Below are positions 54,025 through 63,320 of a stretch of DNA of 64,000 bases, piece after piece; within the stretch, counting starts at the first letter, position 1; every line of letters starts with the position of its first letter. Both the position numbers and the translations under genes were made by a program. The notes beneath the pieces were generated by a model. The model did no database searches. It was not told the origin of the DNA and worked only from the letters and a program-made list of their open reading frames with translations. The DNA comes from Paracoccus methylarcula (GTDB taxonomy: Bacteria; Pseudomonadota; Alphaproteobacteria; Rhodobacterales; Rhodobacteraceae), in NCBI RefSeq assembly GCF_003007735.2, contig NZ_PXNQ02000005.1, forward strand, positions 236,032 to 300,031, written 5' to 3'.

Positions 54025-54216
54025 GGTCCCGAAAATGGAAACGGGCCGCCCAGATCAGACGGCCCGCGAGTTCCACGGAGATGGTCCGGTTAGGGTTGGA
54101 AAACCGTCCGGTCCCAATCAGGGTTTACGACCTTCGGGACTGCCCTCAGGCCACGGCCCCCCTGACTGTTCCGACACCTCTCTCCAATATCACTCTCGAC
54201 ACTGGACCACCTCCTT
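54025..54216 (-). ncRNA. possible small transcript with leader peptide and terminator
   Basis: In the 252-base gap after the thiolase gene the minus strand shows, in order, a strong ribosome site AAGGAGGTGGTCC (54216-54204), a short frame, GC-rich sequence able to pair with itself, and the hairpin CGGGCCG/CGGCCCG (54066-54042) followed by TTTCCATTTTC. That is the layout of a small RNA or leader transcript of about 190 bases. No known family was recognised; the hairpin may instead simply end thiolase transcription. Confidence 0.4.
54146..54202 (-). CDS. possible 18-aa micropeptide
   Basis: A GTG at 54202, one base after AAGGAGGTGGTCCA, opens a frame of 18 residues (MSRVILERGVGTVRGAVA) ending at TGA 54146. 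The ribosome site is unusually strong for so short a frame. It could be a leader peptide or a regulatory micropeptide. Coding is not proven. Confidence 0.35.
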   Translation of the reverse strand: MSRVILERGVGTVRGAVA

Positions 54217-54269
54217 TCAATAAGTTGCCGTTGTATTTGAAAGGGTGCCACAGATCGAAAATCTGTCAA

Positions 54270-54872
54270 TCAATTTTCTTGGGGTATTTGCAACAAATTG
54301 CGCACGATGATGCGGAAAGGCACAAGGGCAAGTAGGGCGAGGCCCAGTTTGACCAACCAATCGGCAACCGCCAGAGAGACCCAAAGCGGGATCGCAGGCC
54401 CCAGTCCCAGCATCGGCACTGCCTCGTTTGCCCATCCGGTATTTGCGTCGGCAGGCAGGAATGCCGCGAAGGCGATGGTGAAGAACAGGGCGGTATCGAC
54501 CGCAGACCCGACCAGTGTCGAGGCCAGCGGCGCGACCCACCAGCGCCGCTCGCGCAGATTGTCGAAGATCGTGACATCCAACAGTTGCGCGGTCAGGAAG
54601 GCCGCGCCCGAGCCGATGGCGATGCGCAAGGTGGTCTTGTCCAGCCCGGCGGCAATGAAGGAGCAGGCGACCCCTACCGCAAAGCCCGCCAGCACCACGC
54701 GCCGCGCCGCTGCCGCGCCATAGACGCGGTTCATCACGTCGGTGACGAGAAAGGCGAGCGGATAGGTGAAGGCCCCCCATGTCAGCCAGTCGCCGATGAC
54801 GAATTGCACGAGGATGTTCGAAGCCACGACGATGGTGGCCATGGCAAGAATGCCGGGCAGATGGCGGGTCAT
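54270..54872 (-). CDS. queuosine precursor transporter YhhQ/QPTR family
   Basis: A 200-residue six-helix membrane protein of the VUT family that imports preQ0/preQ1. Conserved parts are ATIVVASNILVQFVIGDWLT, TYPLAFLVTDVMNRVYG with its acidic residue, and RWWVAPLASTLVGSAVDTAL. ATG 54872 follows ACGGAAATTCAAC. I do not see a convincing riboswitch in its leader, although a GCCCCG/CGGGGC hairpin lies at 54909-54923. It complements the que operon 8 kb to the left. Confidence 0.88.
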   Translation of the reverse strand: MTRHLPGILAMATIVVASNILVQFVIGDWLTWGAFTYPLAFLVTDVMNRVYGAAAARRVVLAGFAVGVACSFIAAGLDKTTLRIAIGSGAAFLTAQLLDVTIFDNLRERRWWVAPLASTLVGSAVDTALFFTIAFAAFLPADANTGWANEAVPMLGLGPAIPLWVSLAVADWLVKLGLALLALVPFRIIVRNLLQIPQEN

Positions 54873-54971
54873 GTTGAATTTCCGTTTTACAAGGTGGCGG
54901 AACAACTCGGCCCCGTTGCGGGGCAGCAAGGCGCATACGCCCGTTGCGCGCCGCTTGTCAATGATCCGCTG

Positions 54972-55868
54972 TCACTCGCGCAGCCGGTATTCGACCAGTT
55001 CCGTCCGCTGCACGAACAGGAAATTATCGTCCGATATCATGGTCAGCCGAATGCCCTCTCCGTCGTGCCAGACCGAAAGACCTTCGAGATTGTCATATTG
55101 CAGCGGACGGGTTTCGAGCAGCAACTGCTCTTCCGCGACGCCGGTTTCATCGAAGTGGAAACGGCTGACGCGCGACGAAAACCCCAGGAGCCCCTGAAAG
55201 CCGCGCTCCAGCAGGTAGAACCAGCCGTCCGGTCCGATATCCGAGCCCACGGGCAGCCAATGATCGCTGCGGCGAATGGTGAAAGGCTGATCCCATTCAC
55301 CGTTCTTAAAGCGCAAGACCGGGAAGGGCTGGTCCGGTCCCGATGAGCGTTCGGGGATGGTGTACAATGCGCCCTCCGCATTGATCGCGAGGGATTCGAA
55401 GCCCTGATTGGGCCTGAGCTCCGGCAACGCGGGCGGACGCGGCAGGGGCTGGGCAGGCGCGTCGGGATCGGGATAGGCGACCACCCGGTTCAGCCCTTCG
55501 AAACTGATCCAGATCCGGCCGTCATCGCCGATCGCCAGCCCTTCGCTGTCACCCAGATATCCCTTGGCAAGCTGCTCGCCGCCGCTGGCTTTCAGATGCG
55601 CCCGGCCGGCAATGTTCATGTGCCGGATACGCCCAGCATTATCGCGTTCGATACTGCCCCAGAACAGGTTGGTGCGGTCCGAGACAGCGTGAAAGCTGTT
55701 ACCGTCATCAGTGATCTCGATGCCGGAAAAACCGCCGAAGCGCGGATCGTCATCGGTCCAGACATATGTTCCGATATAATCCAGTGTCGCGGCCGGCGTG
55801 GGGGCGCCGGCCGTGATCAGGATCGCCGTGACGGCCGCGATCAGGGTGCTGCGGCGACTGTGCGGCAT
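54972..55868 (-). CDS. esterase-like phytase domain protein
   Basis: A 298-residue exported protein with a signal peptide (SRRSTLIAAVTAILITAG...) and a beta-propeller pattern: FGGFSGIEITDDGNSFHAVS, GYLGDSEGLAIGDDGRIWIS, NQGFESLAINAEGALYTIPE and LQYDNLEGLSVWHDGEGIRL are four related blades. The family is annotated as having esterase-like activity of phytase; the real substrate is unknown. I chose start 55868 where the signal peptide begins; it overlaps the mepA 3' end by 28 bases and lacks a strong ribosome site. Confidence 0.8.
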   Translation of the reverse strand: MPHSRRSTLIAAVTAILITAGAPTPAATLDYIGTYVWTDDDPRFGGFSGIEITDDGNSFHAVSDRTNLFWGSIERDNAGRIRHMNIAGRAHLKASGGEQLAKGYLGDSEGLAIGDDGRIWISFEGLNRVVAYPDPDAPAQPLPRPPALPELRPNQGFESLAINAEGALYTIPERSSGPDQPFPVLRFKNGEWDQPFTIRRSDHWLPVGSDIGPDGWFYLLERGFQGLLGFSSRVSRFHFDETGVAEEQLLLETRPLQYDNLEGLSVWHDGEGIRLTMISDDNFLFVQRTELVEYRLRE

Positions 55869-56704
55869 TGATTGGGCAGTTCGCTCAGCCGGTAGCTGCG
55901 CGGATGGCGGTAATTCGGATCTGGAGGCACGGGCTTGACGCTGCTCGGGTCGATCCGGTTCTTGATCCATTCCGCCGCCTCGGCGCAACCATCGCCCGGA
56001 GGGGGCGGATCCTGCTCGCGGCAGATCGAGCCCCTGGGACAGGACAGCCGGACATGGAAGTGATAATCATGGCCGTTCAGCGGGCGGATCTTGCGTAGCC
56101 AGCTGCGATTGCCGCGCTCCATCTGGCACATCGCGACCTTCACGACGGGATCGGTGAAGATGCGCTCGACCCGGGGATCACGGGCGGCGGCGCGCATGAT
56201 CGCCATATGGCCCGGATTCCAGTTGCCCGATAATTGCGTGCCGCCCCTGGCAACCACCGAAACCGAAGAGATGTTCTCGCGTTGGCCGGGCGTCAGGCTC
56301 AGTGAAGATGGCGGCAACATCCAGATATCGGCGTCGAGCCCGATCTGGTGGCTGGCATGGCCGGTGATCATGGGGCCGCCACGCGGCTGGCTGATATCGC
56401 CGATGTAAAGCCCCTTCCAACCCGCTTGTTGCGCGGCCTGCGACAGGCCGACCAGGAAGCTGATCAATTCCGGATGTCCCCAGTTGCGATTGCGCGACAG
56501 GCGCATGGCCTGCCAGCTTGGACCGCTTTCGGGAAGTTGCTGGAAGCCCTGGCCGCAGCCTTTGGAGTAGAAACCGATCGAGACTGCCGGACCTTGCGAT
56601 GCGCCCTTGAAATGGCCGAACACGTCCTTGGCCAGGGGTTCGGCCAAGACGGGAGATACCAGCCCCGCGATCAGGGCCGCTGCGGTTAAAAACTTACGGA
56701 TCAC
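55841..56704 (-). CDS. mepA: penicillin-insensitive murein endopeptidase MepA
   Basis: MepA cuts the D-alanyl-meso-diaminopimelyl cross-links of peptidoglycan in the periplasm. The 287-residue LAS-type metalloprotease has a signal peptide (cleaved near VLA-EP) and the zinc motifs HASHQIGLDADIW (His and Asp) and HDYHFHVRL (His-x-His). The final region RSYRLSELPNQC is family-typical. It overlaps the MFS gene upstream by four bases and the phytase-like gene downstream. Confidence 0.93.
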   Translation of the reverse strand: MIRKFLTAAALIAGLVSPVLAEPLAKDVFGHFKGASQGPAVSIGFYSKGCGQGFQQLPESGPSWQAMRLSRNRNWGHPELISFLVGLSQAAQQAGWKGLYIGDISQPRGGPMITGHASHQIGLDADIWMLPPSSLSLTPGQRENISSVSVVARGGTQLSGNWNPGHMAIMRAAARDPRVERIFTDPVVKVAMCQMERGNRSWLRKIRPLNGHDYHFHVRLSCPRGSICREQDPPPPGDGCAEAAEWIKNRIDPSSVKPVPPDPNYRHPRSYRLSELPNQCRTVAAAP

Positions 56705-58071
56705 TGCTCTGCCTCTCCTTCAGGTTTGACCCAGATTAGCAGAACCAACGCGAGAAGAAACATCAAGATCAGGGGAGAGATGCCGATGCGCTGATTTCCG
56801 GTCAAACCGGTGACGGTGGCGATCAAGAAGGGTGCGAGAAAGGCGGTGGCCTTTCCCGATAACGCATAAAGACCAAAGCCTTCGGTCGCGCGCTCCTCGC
56901 TCGTGTGGCGCACCATCAAGGTGCGGCTGGCGGCCTGAAGTGCCCCGCCCGCCCCGCCGATCAGGGCCCCGCAGGCAAAGAAGATCACGTCGGGCAGGCG
57001 CAAATTCGCGATCAAAGGCGTGTCGGGAACGGGCATGCCGAACAGGGTCTCGCGATCCATGCCGACCACGGTGACACAGACGCCCATCAGTATCAGCGTG
57101 CAGCCGATAATGACGGGTTTCGGGCCCCATCGACGGTCGGCCCGGCCGCCCAGCCAACTGATGACAGAGGCTGAAACTGCGCTGACGACCCCGAATACTC
57201 CGGCCAGGACTACCGGCCAGCCCAGCACCGTGCCCGCATAGACCCCGCCGAATCCGTAAAGCGCGTTCAGCGCATCACGTGACAGCATCGACGAGACCAG
57301 CCAGCTTGCGAGGCTGCGCCGGTGGCGCAGGCTGCGGATCAGTGCCCAGAGATCGCGGAGGGCGTATCCGATGCGGATCGGGTGGCGGGGGCCGGGCGGC
57401 TCCTTGACCCAAAGGAAGAAGGGGATCATGAAAAGGATATACCAGAGCGCGGTGAAAGGACCGACAAAGCGCGTGCCTTCGCGCTGCGCCGGATCGAGGC
57501 CGAAGAGCGGTTCCAGCCCCGCCAGCGTCTTGCCGCTTGGAGTTTCCGCGAAGAGCGCCAGCATCACCGCCAGCGAGACCACGCCGCCCAGATAGCCGAA
57601 GGCGAATCCCGATCCGGATAGCCTGCCGATCTCGTCGCGCGGGGCGAGGCCGGGAAGCAGGGCATTGGTGAAGATGGTGGCGAATTCGACCCCGATCATG
57701 CCGATGCCGAACAGCGTGACCGCGCGGATCAGCGCAGGTTGCTCGGGCATCAGATACCACAAACCGGCCGCGCCGACGACATAGAAGGTCGAGAAGAGCC
57801 ATATCCAAGGCATCCGCTTGCCGGATGTATCGGCGATCGCTCCGAGGATGGGCGCAAGCACGGCGATCACCACGCCGGTGATCGAGAGGCCGTAACCCCA
57901 CAGGGTCTGCGCATGCGCGCCCGCGAGTGTCGCGCTGTCTCCGAGGGTGATGAAATGGCGCTTGGCGATCTCGGCGAAATAGATCGAGAAGATGAATGTC
58001 ACCAGCAGCGTGTGATAAGGTTGGCTGGCCCAATCGAAAAACCACCAGCCCCAGATGCGCTTGCGGTTCAT
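56701..58071 (-). CDS. MFS transporter, UMF1/Atg22-like family
   Basis: A 456-residue major facilitator with twelve helices. The start WWFFDWASQPYHTLLVTFIF and APILGAIADTSGKRMPWIW, FTNALLPGLAPRDEIGRLSG and GPFTALWYILFMIPFFLWVK are characteristic of the bacterial UMF1 family related to yeast vacuolar Atg22. Substrates of bacterial members are not established. Its stop overlaps the mepA start by ATGA, so the lead gene of the operon is this transporter. Confidence 0.88.
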   Translation of the reverse strand: MNRKRIWGWWFFDWASQPYHTLLVTFIFSIYFAEIAKRHFITLGDSATLAGAHAQTLWGYGLSITGVVIAVLAPILGAIADTSGKRMPWIWLFSTFYVVGAAGLWYLMPEQPALIRAVTLFGIGMIGVEFATIFTNALLPGLAPRDEIGRLSGSGFAFGYLGGVVSLAVMLALFAETPSGKTLAGLEPLFGLDPAQREGTRFVGPFTALWYILFMIPFFLWVKEPPGPRHPIRIGYALRDLWALIRSLRHRRSLASWLVSSMLSRDALNALYGFGGVYAGTVLGWPVVLAGVFGVVSAVSASVISWLGGRADRRWGPKPVIIGCTLILMGVCVTVVGMDRETLFGMPVPDTPLIANLRLPDVIFFACGALIGGAGGALQAASRTLMVRHTSEERATEGFGLYALSGKATAFLAPFLIATVTGLTGNQRIGISPLILMFLLALVLLIWVKPEGEAEQ

Positions 58072-58117
58072 GTGCTGCCCCTCTTTCCTTATGCGCGCCT
58101 ATAAGGCCCGAGGCCCG

Positions 58118-58678
58118 TCAGCCTGACAAGTGCCGTTTCGTCTCTTCGGGTAATTCGGGCGGCCATGGCCTTGCCGTATCGGCCTCGATCCAGGCCTTTA
58201 CCCAGGCAGGCAGTTCCGGGCTTTCCGGAGGATGGCCAAGCGCGGCGACGACTTCGGATGGTGGCACGATCCCCTTGGCTGACGTGACGGCGGAACGGAT
58301 CAGGACCTGGTTGCAGCATTCGCCGCCCTTCCACATGGATTGATCCATGTAGATGAAGCGATGATCCCAACCGATCATCCGTGAAATCATGGTGAAGCGG
58401 TCGAACATGCGGATACGGCGGCGGTAGCGGGTCGAATTTCCGGCCACGGTGATGCCCCAGCCCTTCTGCTTCAGGATCGGGATCAGCCCGCTGCGCATGG
58501 CCAGCGGGATCCGGCCCAGATCATACAGCGTCAGCGTCCGGCCATTGTTCAGCTCGATCCACGGATCCAGATCCCATGGCCAGCAGATATGCGTCGAGAT
58601 ATGCGGATCGAGCGGCCCCAGGGCGGGCGCGTTACGATATTTCAACATTTCCTTGGCAAAGCGGATCAGCGGATACAT
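58118..58678 (-). CDS. acyl-CoA thioesterase-like protein, THEM6/4HBT family
   Basis: A 186-residue hot-dog-fold protein. LDPHISTHICWPWDLDPWIE followed by LNNGRTLTLYDLGR is the family motif with the catalytic-type Asp and Asn, and MFDRFTMISRMIGWDHRFIY is the second conserved block. Members are thioesterases or of unknown role. ATG 58678 begins MYPLIRFAKEM; an in-frame ATG at 58690 is an alternative. It is divergent from yggT. Confidence 0.78.
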   Translation of the reverse strand: MYPLIRFAKEMLKYRNAPALGPLDPHISTHICWPWDLDPWIELNNGRTLTLYDLGRIPLAMRSGLIPILKQKGWGITVAGNSTRYRRRIRMFDRFTMISRMIGWDHRFIYMDQSMWKGGECCNQVLIRSAVTSAKGIVPPSEVVAALGHPPESPELPAWVKAWIEADTARPWPPELPEETKRHLSG

Positions 58679-58812
58679 CGGCCACCCCATGTCTGGTTCC
58701 GGACAGGGGTGGCCCCTGCCCGCGCCAGCGTCAAGCAAGACGCTGCGGCAACCGGCTTGCGTGCGGGCGCTCGCAAGGTCATACAGGGCGCAATCGCGAC
58801 GAAGAGGGGAAG

Positions 58813-59106
58813 ATGGGAACGCTGTACGAAGCCTTGCAACTGATCCTGCAAGTGGTGTGGTTCGTGATGATCGTCCATATCATCATGTCGTGGCTGATCA
58901 ATTTCCAGGTGCTGAACCTGCGCCAACCCCTGGTCGCGTCGATCTGGGACGGGCTGTCCCGATTGCTGGAGCCGGTCTATCGCCCGATCCGCAATATTCT
59001 GCCCAATACCGGCGGGTTGGATCTGGCACCGCTGGTGCTATTCGTCATCATCATCATCCTTCAGCGCGCATTGGCCAATAACGCGGGCTTCTTTTACGGA
59101 ATGTGA
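58813..59106 (+). CDS. YggT family membrane protein
   Basis: A 97-residue protein with two hydrophobic hairpins (IMSWLINF near residue 25, LDLAPLVLFVIIIILQRAL near 70) around the conserved YRPIRNILPNTGGLDLAP. YggT proteins are linked to cell division or cytochrome b6f-type assembly in plastids; the bacterial function is unsettled. ATG 58813 follows GAAGAGGGGAAG. Its stop overlaps the recQ start (TGATG). Confidence 0.9.
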   Translation: MGTLYEALQLILQVVWFVMIVHIIMSWLINFQVLNLRQPLVASIWDGLSRLLEPVYRPIRNILPNTGGLDLAPLVLFVIIIILQRALANNAGFFYGM

Positions 59107-61139
59107 TGCCGACCGATCTTCTGCGACAGGTTTGGGGCTTTGACGGCTTCCGCCCCGGCCAGCGCGAGATCGTCGAGGCCGTGGCCGGGGGCCATGACGT
59201 GCTGGCCATCATGCCGACCGGGGGCGGCAAATCGCTGTGCTACCAGCTGCCCGCCCTGATGCGGGATGGCGTGACCGTGGTGATCTCGCCGCTCATTGCC
59301 CTGATGCGCGACCAGGTCCGGGCGCTCAGCGAGGCCGGGGTTGCGGCGGGGGCGCTGACCAGCGGCAATACGCAGGAAGAGACTGACGCGGTGTTCCAGG
59401 CGCTGGGGCAGGGCGGGCTGAAGATCCTCTACATGGCGCCCGAGCGTCTGGCCTCGGGCGGGACGATGAACCTGCTGCGCCGGGCGGGCGTTACGGCGAT
59501 TGCCGTGGACGAGGCGCATTGTGTCAGCCAATGGGGCCATGATTTCCGCCCCGATTACCTGCGCATCGGGGAGTTGAAGCGGGTGCTGGATGTGCCCCTG
59601 GCCGCCTTCACCGCCACCGCCGATGCCGAGACGCGGGCCGAGATCGTCAACCGCCTGTTCGACGGCCAGCAGCCGACCAGTTTCCTGCGCGGCTTCGATC
59701 GTCCCAATATCCGGCTGGCCTTTCAGCCCAAGGACAGCCCGCGCAAGCAGGTCCTGACTTTCGTTGGGGCCCGGCGGGGACAATCCGGTATTGTCTATTG
59801 CGCCAGCCGTGCCCGGACCGAGACCCTGGCTGCCGCGCTGAACGAGGCGGGGCACAGCGCCGTTGCCTATCATGGCGGCATGGAGGCCGGGCCCCGCCGC
59901 GAGGTCGAGGGCAGGTTCCAGCGCGAGGACGGGCTGATCGTCGTGGCGACCGTGGCCTTCGGCATGGGGATCGACAAGCCGGATATCCGTTGGGTGCTGC
60001 ATGCCGATCTGCCGAAAAGCATCGAGGCCTATTACCAGGAGATCGGGAGGGCGGGGCGCGACGGCGATCCGGCCGATACGCTGACGCTTTATGGTCCCGA
60101 CGATATCCGCCTGCGCCGCATGCAGGTGGACGAGGGCCTGGCCGAATCCGTCCGCAAGACCGCCGATCACACCCGGCTGAACGCGCTTCTGGGTCTGGCC
60201 GAGGCGACCGGCTGCCGGCGCAAGCGGTTGCTGGCCTATTTCGGCGAGGAACTGGCCGAGGATTGCGGCAATTGCGATTTATGCGAAACTCCGCCCAAGC
60301 TGTTCGACGGAACTCAATCGGTGCGCAAGGCGCTGTCGGCGATGCTGCGGACCGGCGAATGGTTCGGCGCCGGGCATCTGATCGACATCCTGACGGGGAA
60401 CGCGACCGAAAAGATCCGGGGACGAGGTCATGACCAGTTGCCGACTTTCGGGGTCGGGCGCGATCACAGCCGCGGACAATGGCAAGCGATTTTCCGGCAG
60501 ATGATGGGGCTGGACCTGTGCCGCCCCGATCCCGAGCGCCATGGCGCGCTGCATCTGACCGACGCTGCCCATCCAGTCCTGCGAGGTGAGGAAAGCGTCA
60601 CCTTGCGCCACGACACGACCTTGCGGGCCAAGGGCAGCACGGTTCTGCGCACGCAGGTCGCTGAAGAGGACGAACCCTTGCTATCCGCGCTCAAGGCCAA
60701 GCGCCGGGCGCTGGCCGAGGCCGCCCGTGTTCCCGCCTATGTCATCTTTCCCGACCGGACACTGATCGAGATGGCCGAACGGCGCCCGCAGAACCTGGAC
60801 GAGATGGCGCAGGTGAACGGTGTCGGGGCGAAGAAGCTGGAAAGCTATGGCCGCGATTTCCTGTCGGTCATCGCCGGGGATCAGCCCGAGATGCATCCCC
60901 ATCGCCGCGCATTGGCAGGACGTCCCGCAGGAGATCTGTTCGACCGCCTGATAGGGGTGCAGAACCGCCTGATGCGCGGAGAGGACGGCATGGAAAAGCC
61001 GCTGTCATGCTCGACCGCCCAGATCCGTCGCATTGCCGAGGCGCGCCCCACGGATCCGGCGGCCCTTGCACGGCATCTGGATTCGGTGCGGCTGGAGCGT
61101 TTCGGAGAGGCATTTCTGGGCGAGATTTCCAGCGAGTAA
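59106..61139 (+). CDS. recQ: ATP-dependent DNA helicase RecQ
   Basis: A 677-residue superfamily 2 helicase: Walker A MPTGGGKS, the DEAH-like AVDEAHCVSQWGHDFR, motif VI EIGRAGRDGDP, the zinc-binding RQC part with CGNCDLC, and a C-terminal HRDC domain (RVPAYVIFPDRTLIEM to GAKKLESYGRDFL). RecQ unwinds recombination intermediates. The sequence ends with about 80 residues of extra C-terminus, common in alphaproteobacteria. ATG 59106 shares bases with the yggT stop; a GTG three bases earlier is possible. Confidence 0.94.
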   Translation: MPTDLLRQVWGFDGFRPGQREIVEAVAGGHDVLAIMPTGGGKSLCYQLPALMRDGVTVVISPLIALMRDQVRALSEAGVAAGALTSGNTQEETDAVFQALGQGGLKILYMAPERLASGGTMNLLRRAGVTAIAVDEAHCVSQWGHDFRPDYLRIGELKRVLDVPLAAFTATADAETRAEIVNRLFDGQQPTSFLRGFDRPNIRLAFQPKDSPRKQVLTFVGARRGQSGIVYCASRARTETLAAALNEAGHSAVAYHGGMEAGPRREVEGRFQREDGLIVVATVAFGMGIDKPDIRWVLHADLPKSIEAYYQEIGRAGRDGDPADTLTLYGPDDIRLRRMQVDEGLAESVRKTADHTRLNALLGLAEATGCRRKRLLAYFGEELAEDCGNCDLCETPPKLFDGTQSVRKALSAMLRTGEWFGAGHLIDILTGNATEKIRGRGHDQLPTFGVGRDHSRGQWQAIFRQMMGLDLCRPDPERHGALHLTDAAHPVLRGEESVTLRHDTTLRAKGSTVLRTQVAEEDEPLLSALKAKRRALAEAARVPAYVIFPDRTLIEMAERRPQNLDEMAQVNGVGAKKLESYGRDFLSVIAGDQPEMHPHRRALAGRPAGDLFDRLIGVQNRLMRGEDGMEKPLSCSTAQIRRIAEARPTDPAALARHLDSVRLERFGEAFLGEISSE

Positions 61140-61141
61140 GC

Positions 61142-61870
61142 TTATTCCGGGAATATCGCCGTGATCGCTTCGGTAAGCGTCATGTCATGATCGAAACGTC
61201 CTTCGCGCAGGAAGGTCAGGGTCTGGGCGATGACCATCGGGTTATTCATCATGAATGTATGGGTCGCATGCACCACGAGATGATCAGCCATCCCGTCAAG
61301 CTTCGTGCTTTCGACCGAGACCTTGCCGTCATTGGGCCCGTCGAAGCTGGTTGACAGGATCGGGTTCACGCTCCGGTCGCCGGCAATGATCCCCAGCTCG
61401 AAATCGGCCCTGGGCAAGCGGTTCGGGAGGCTTTCGGCATCGGTGCCAAGCTGCATCCCCGCAGGGCCGTTCAGATATTCGTAGATCGCGAGATCGCCGT
61501 AATCATCCGTCACCTCCGACCCGTGATTGGGGGGAGCCAGCATCACGGTCCTGCCCAGCTCATTGGGGCGATTGTCGCGCAACCAGCCGCGCACCAGTAT
61601 TCCCCCCATGGAATGGGTGACGAAATGGAACCTCTTGCCATCGCATCCGGCAACCGCATCGCTGACATGAGACAGGAGGTTTTCGATCGGTTGATCGGTC
61701 GAGGGATAGCTTGCGCTGACGACCCGGTATCCCTCGCGCTCCAGCACATGTTCCATCACCGCCAGTGACGCCTCGGTTCGGGCGAGCCCGTGCACCAGGA
61801 CGACGCATTCTTCGGCAAGAGCAGATGCCGGAAGCAGCAGCAAGGTCAACCGAACGAGAAATCCCAACAT
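61142..61870 (-). CDS. exported alpha/beta hydrolase, lipase-like
   Basis: A 242-residue exported protein with a signal peptide ([19 protein letters not shown]). The nucleophile elbow is THSMGG near residue 87, preceded by the oxyanion region [11 protein letters not shown]; the acid and histidine probably fall in DGKVSVES and HATHTFMM. The fold is that of a serine esterase or lipase. The substrate is unknown. It lies three bases from the convergent recQ stop. Confidence 0.83.
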   Translation of the reverse strand: MLGFLVRLTLLLLPASALAEECVVLVHGLARTEASLAVMEHVLEREGYRVVSASYPSTDQPIENLLSHVSDAVAGCDGKRFHFVTHSMGGILVRGWLRDNRPNELGRTVMLAPPNHGSEVTDDYGDLAIYEYLNGPAGMQLGTDAESLPNRLPRADFELGIIAGDRSVNPILSTSFDGPNDGKVSVESTKLDGMADHLVVHATHTFMMNNPMVIAQTLTFLREGRFDHDMTLTEAITAIFPE

Positions 61871-61889
61871 CAGATCTTCAGTTATCGGC

Positions 61890-62348
61890 CTAATCCAGCA
61901 TCAAGGCATCGGCCAGGATACCGTCCAGCAAGTCCTGTGCGGGTGCCATCGATCCGCCATAGCTGGGATGGCCGACCGTTATCCTGCCCGGCGCATCCGG
62001 CGTCTCGAACAGGAAGATCGAATAGGGGCAGGACTGGATATTCATCGGGTCGGCTTCCATCACCTGCCGCGAGACCGTGGCCGAGCAGAATGTGAATATC
62101 TCGGCATGGGTATAGATATCCTTCTTGCCGCCGACATCCTCCTTGGTGCGGGCCAGCATCTCGCCCACGTGGCTACGGGTTTCGATCACCAGCCCGGCAT
62201 TGATGATCGCATTCTCGACGCCAAAGGCGATATCGTCGAATTCAGCCTCGACTTCATGGGTCACCGGCGGGATCACCGGGATGTCATCGGCGTTGGCTGT
62301 AACGCCCAGCCCCGCCCATACGAAGAGTAAAGCGATTGTGATGCGCAT
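61890..62348 (-). CDS. DUF302-family exported protein
   Basis: A 152-residue secreted protein with a signal peptide ([20 protein letters not shown]). The DUF302 fold shows as [20 protein letters not shown], then [20 protein letters not shown] and CPYSIFLFE, with the two conserved cysteines. The function of this domain is unknown. ATG 62348 follows CTGATGGAGGCCGAT. It precedes the lipase gene by 19 bases and is probably co-transcribed with it. Confidence 0.85.
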   Translation of the reverse strand: MRITIALLFVWAGLGVTANADDIPVIPPVTHEVEAEFDDIAFGVENAIINAGLVIETRSHVGEMLARTKEDVGGKKDIYTHAEIFTFCSATVSRQVMEADPMNIQSCPYSIFLFETPDAPGRITVGHPSYGGSMAPAQDLLDGILADALMLD

Positions 62349-62423
62349 ATCGGCCTCCATCAGCGTGACTATGCGATGATGGGTCAGCAAGCCCGGCCGA
62401 GCAAGACATATCGGAGAGAGAAT

Positions 62424-63320
62424 ATGAAACTTAACTGGTCTGATGTTACCCCCAAGGCTGATTGGCTGAACCGGCGCAGCTTCATCGCCGCGGGGGCCGC
62501 GCTCACCGCCTCGCCGGCCGTGGCGCTGACCGGCAAGCCCTCGCCGCTATCCACGGATGAGAAGCCGAACAGCTTCGAGGAGGTCACCAATTACAACAAT
62601 TTCTATGAATTCGGCACCGGGAAAGAGGATCCGGCCCGTTACGCCGGTGCGATGACGGTCGATCCGTGGTCGGTCGAAATCGACGGGTTGGTCGAGCGCC
62701 CCGGCAGTTACGGTGTCGAGGAACTCGCCCCCGACAGCGCGCTGGAGGAGCGGATCTACCGGCTGCGCTGCGTTGAGGCCTGGTCGATGGTGATTCCCTG
62801 GATCGGCGTGCCGCTGGCCTCGGTGTTGAACAAGGTCGGCGTGCAGCCTTCGGCCAGGTTCGTGGCCTTCGAGACCCTGATGCGCCCCGAAGAGATGCGC
62901 GGGCAGAGCTATCCGATTCTCAACTGGCCTTATCGTGAAGGACTGCGGCTGGACGAGGCGATGCATCCGCTGACGATCCTGGCGACCGGCCTTTATTCCG
63001 ATCCGCTGCCCAATCAGAACGGCGCACCGATCCGGCTAGTCGTGCCGTGGAAATACGGGTTCAAGTCGATCAAGTCGATCGTGAGGATCACACTGACCGA
63101 CAAGCAGCCATTCGCGACATGGCAGGATACGGCCCCGTCGGAATACGGCTTCTACGCCAATGTGAACCCCGAGGTGGATCATCCCCGCTGGTCTCAGGCG
63201 ACTGAACGGAAAATCGGTTCGGGCCTGTTCGGCGGACGGCAGGAGACGCTGAAATTCAACGGTTATGGCGAACAGGTGGCTTCGCTCTATGCCGGGATGG
63301 ACCTGACGAAGAACTACTGA
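62424..63320 (+). CDS. msrP: periplasmic methionine sulfoxide reductase catalytic subunit MsrP
   Basis: MsrP repairs methionine sulfoxides in periplasmic proteins with a molybdenum cofactor. The 298-residue protein has a Tat signal ([15 protein letters not shown]), the molybdopterin-ligating Cys116 in [15 protein letters not shown], and [19 protein letters not shown] typical of YedY. ATG 62424 follows CGGAGAGAGAAT; an earlier in-frame ATG at 62376 would put the Tat motif unusually deep. It overlaps msrQ by TGATG. Confidence 0.94.
   Translation: MKLNWSDVTPKADWLNRRSFIAAGAALTASPAVALTGKPSPLSTDEKPNSFEEVTNYNNFYEFGTGKEDPARYAGAMTVDPWSVEIDGLVERPGSYGVEELAPDSALEERIYRLRCVEAWSMVIPWIGVPLASVLNKVGVQPSARFVAFETLMRPEEMRGQSYPILNWPYREGLRLDEAMHPLTILATGLYSDPLPNQNGAPIRLVVPWKYGFKSIKSIVRITLTDKQPFATWQDTAPSEYGFYANVNPEVDHPRWSQATERKIGSGLFGGRQETLKFNGYGEQVASLYAGMDLTKNY

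Noticed and set aside
54873..54971. riboswitch in the leader of the YhhQ gene
   Set aside because: A GC hairpin is present, but the UCGCAG loop and A-rich tail of a preQ1 element are missing.
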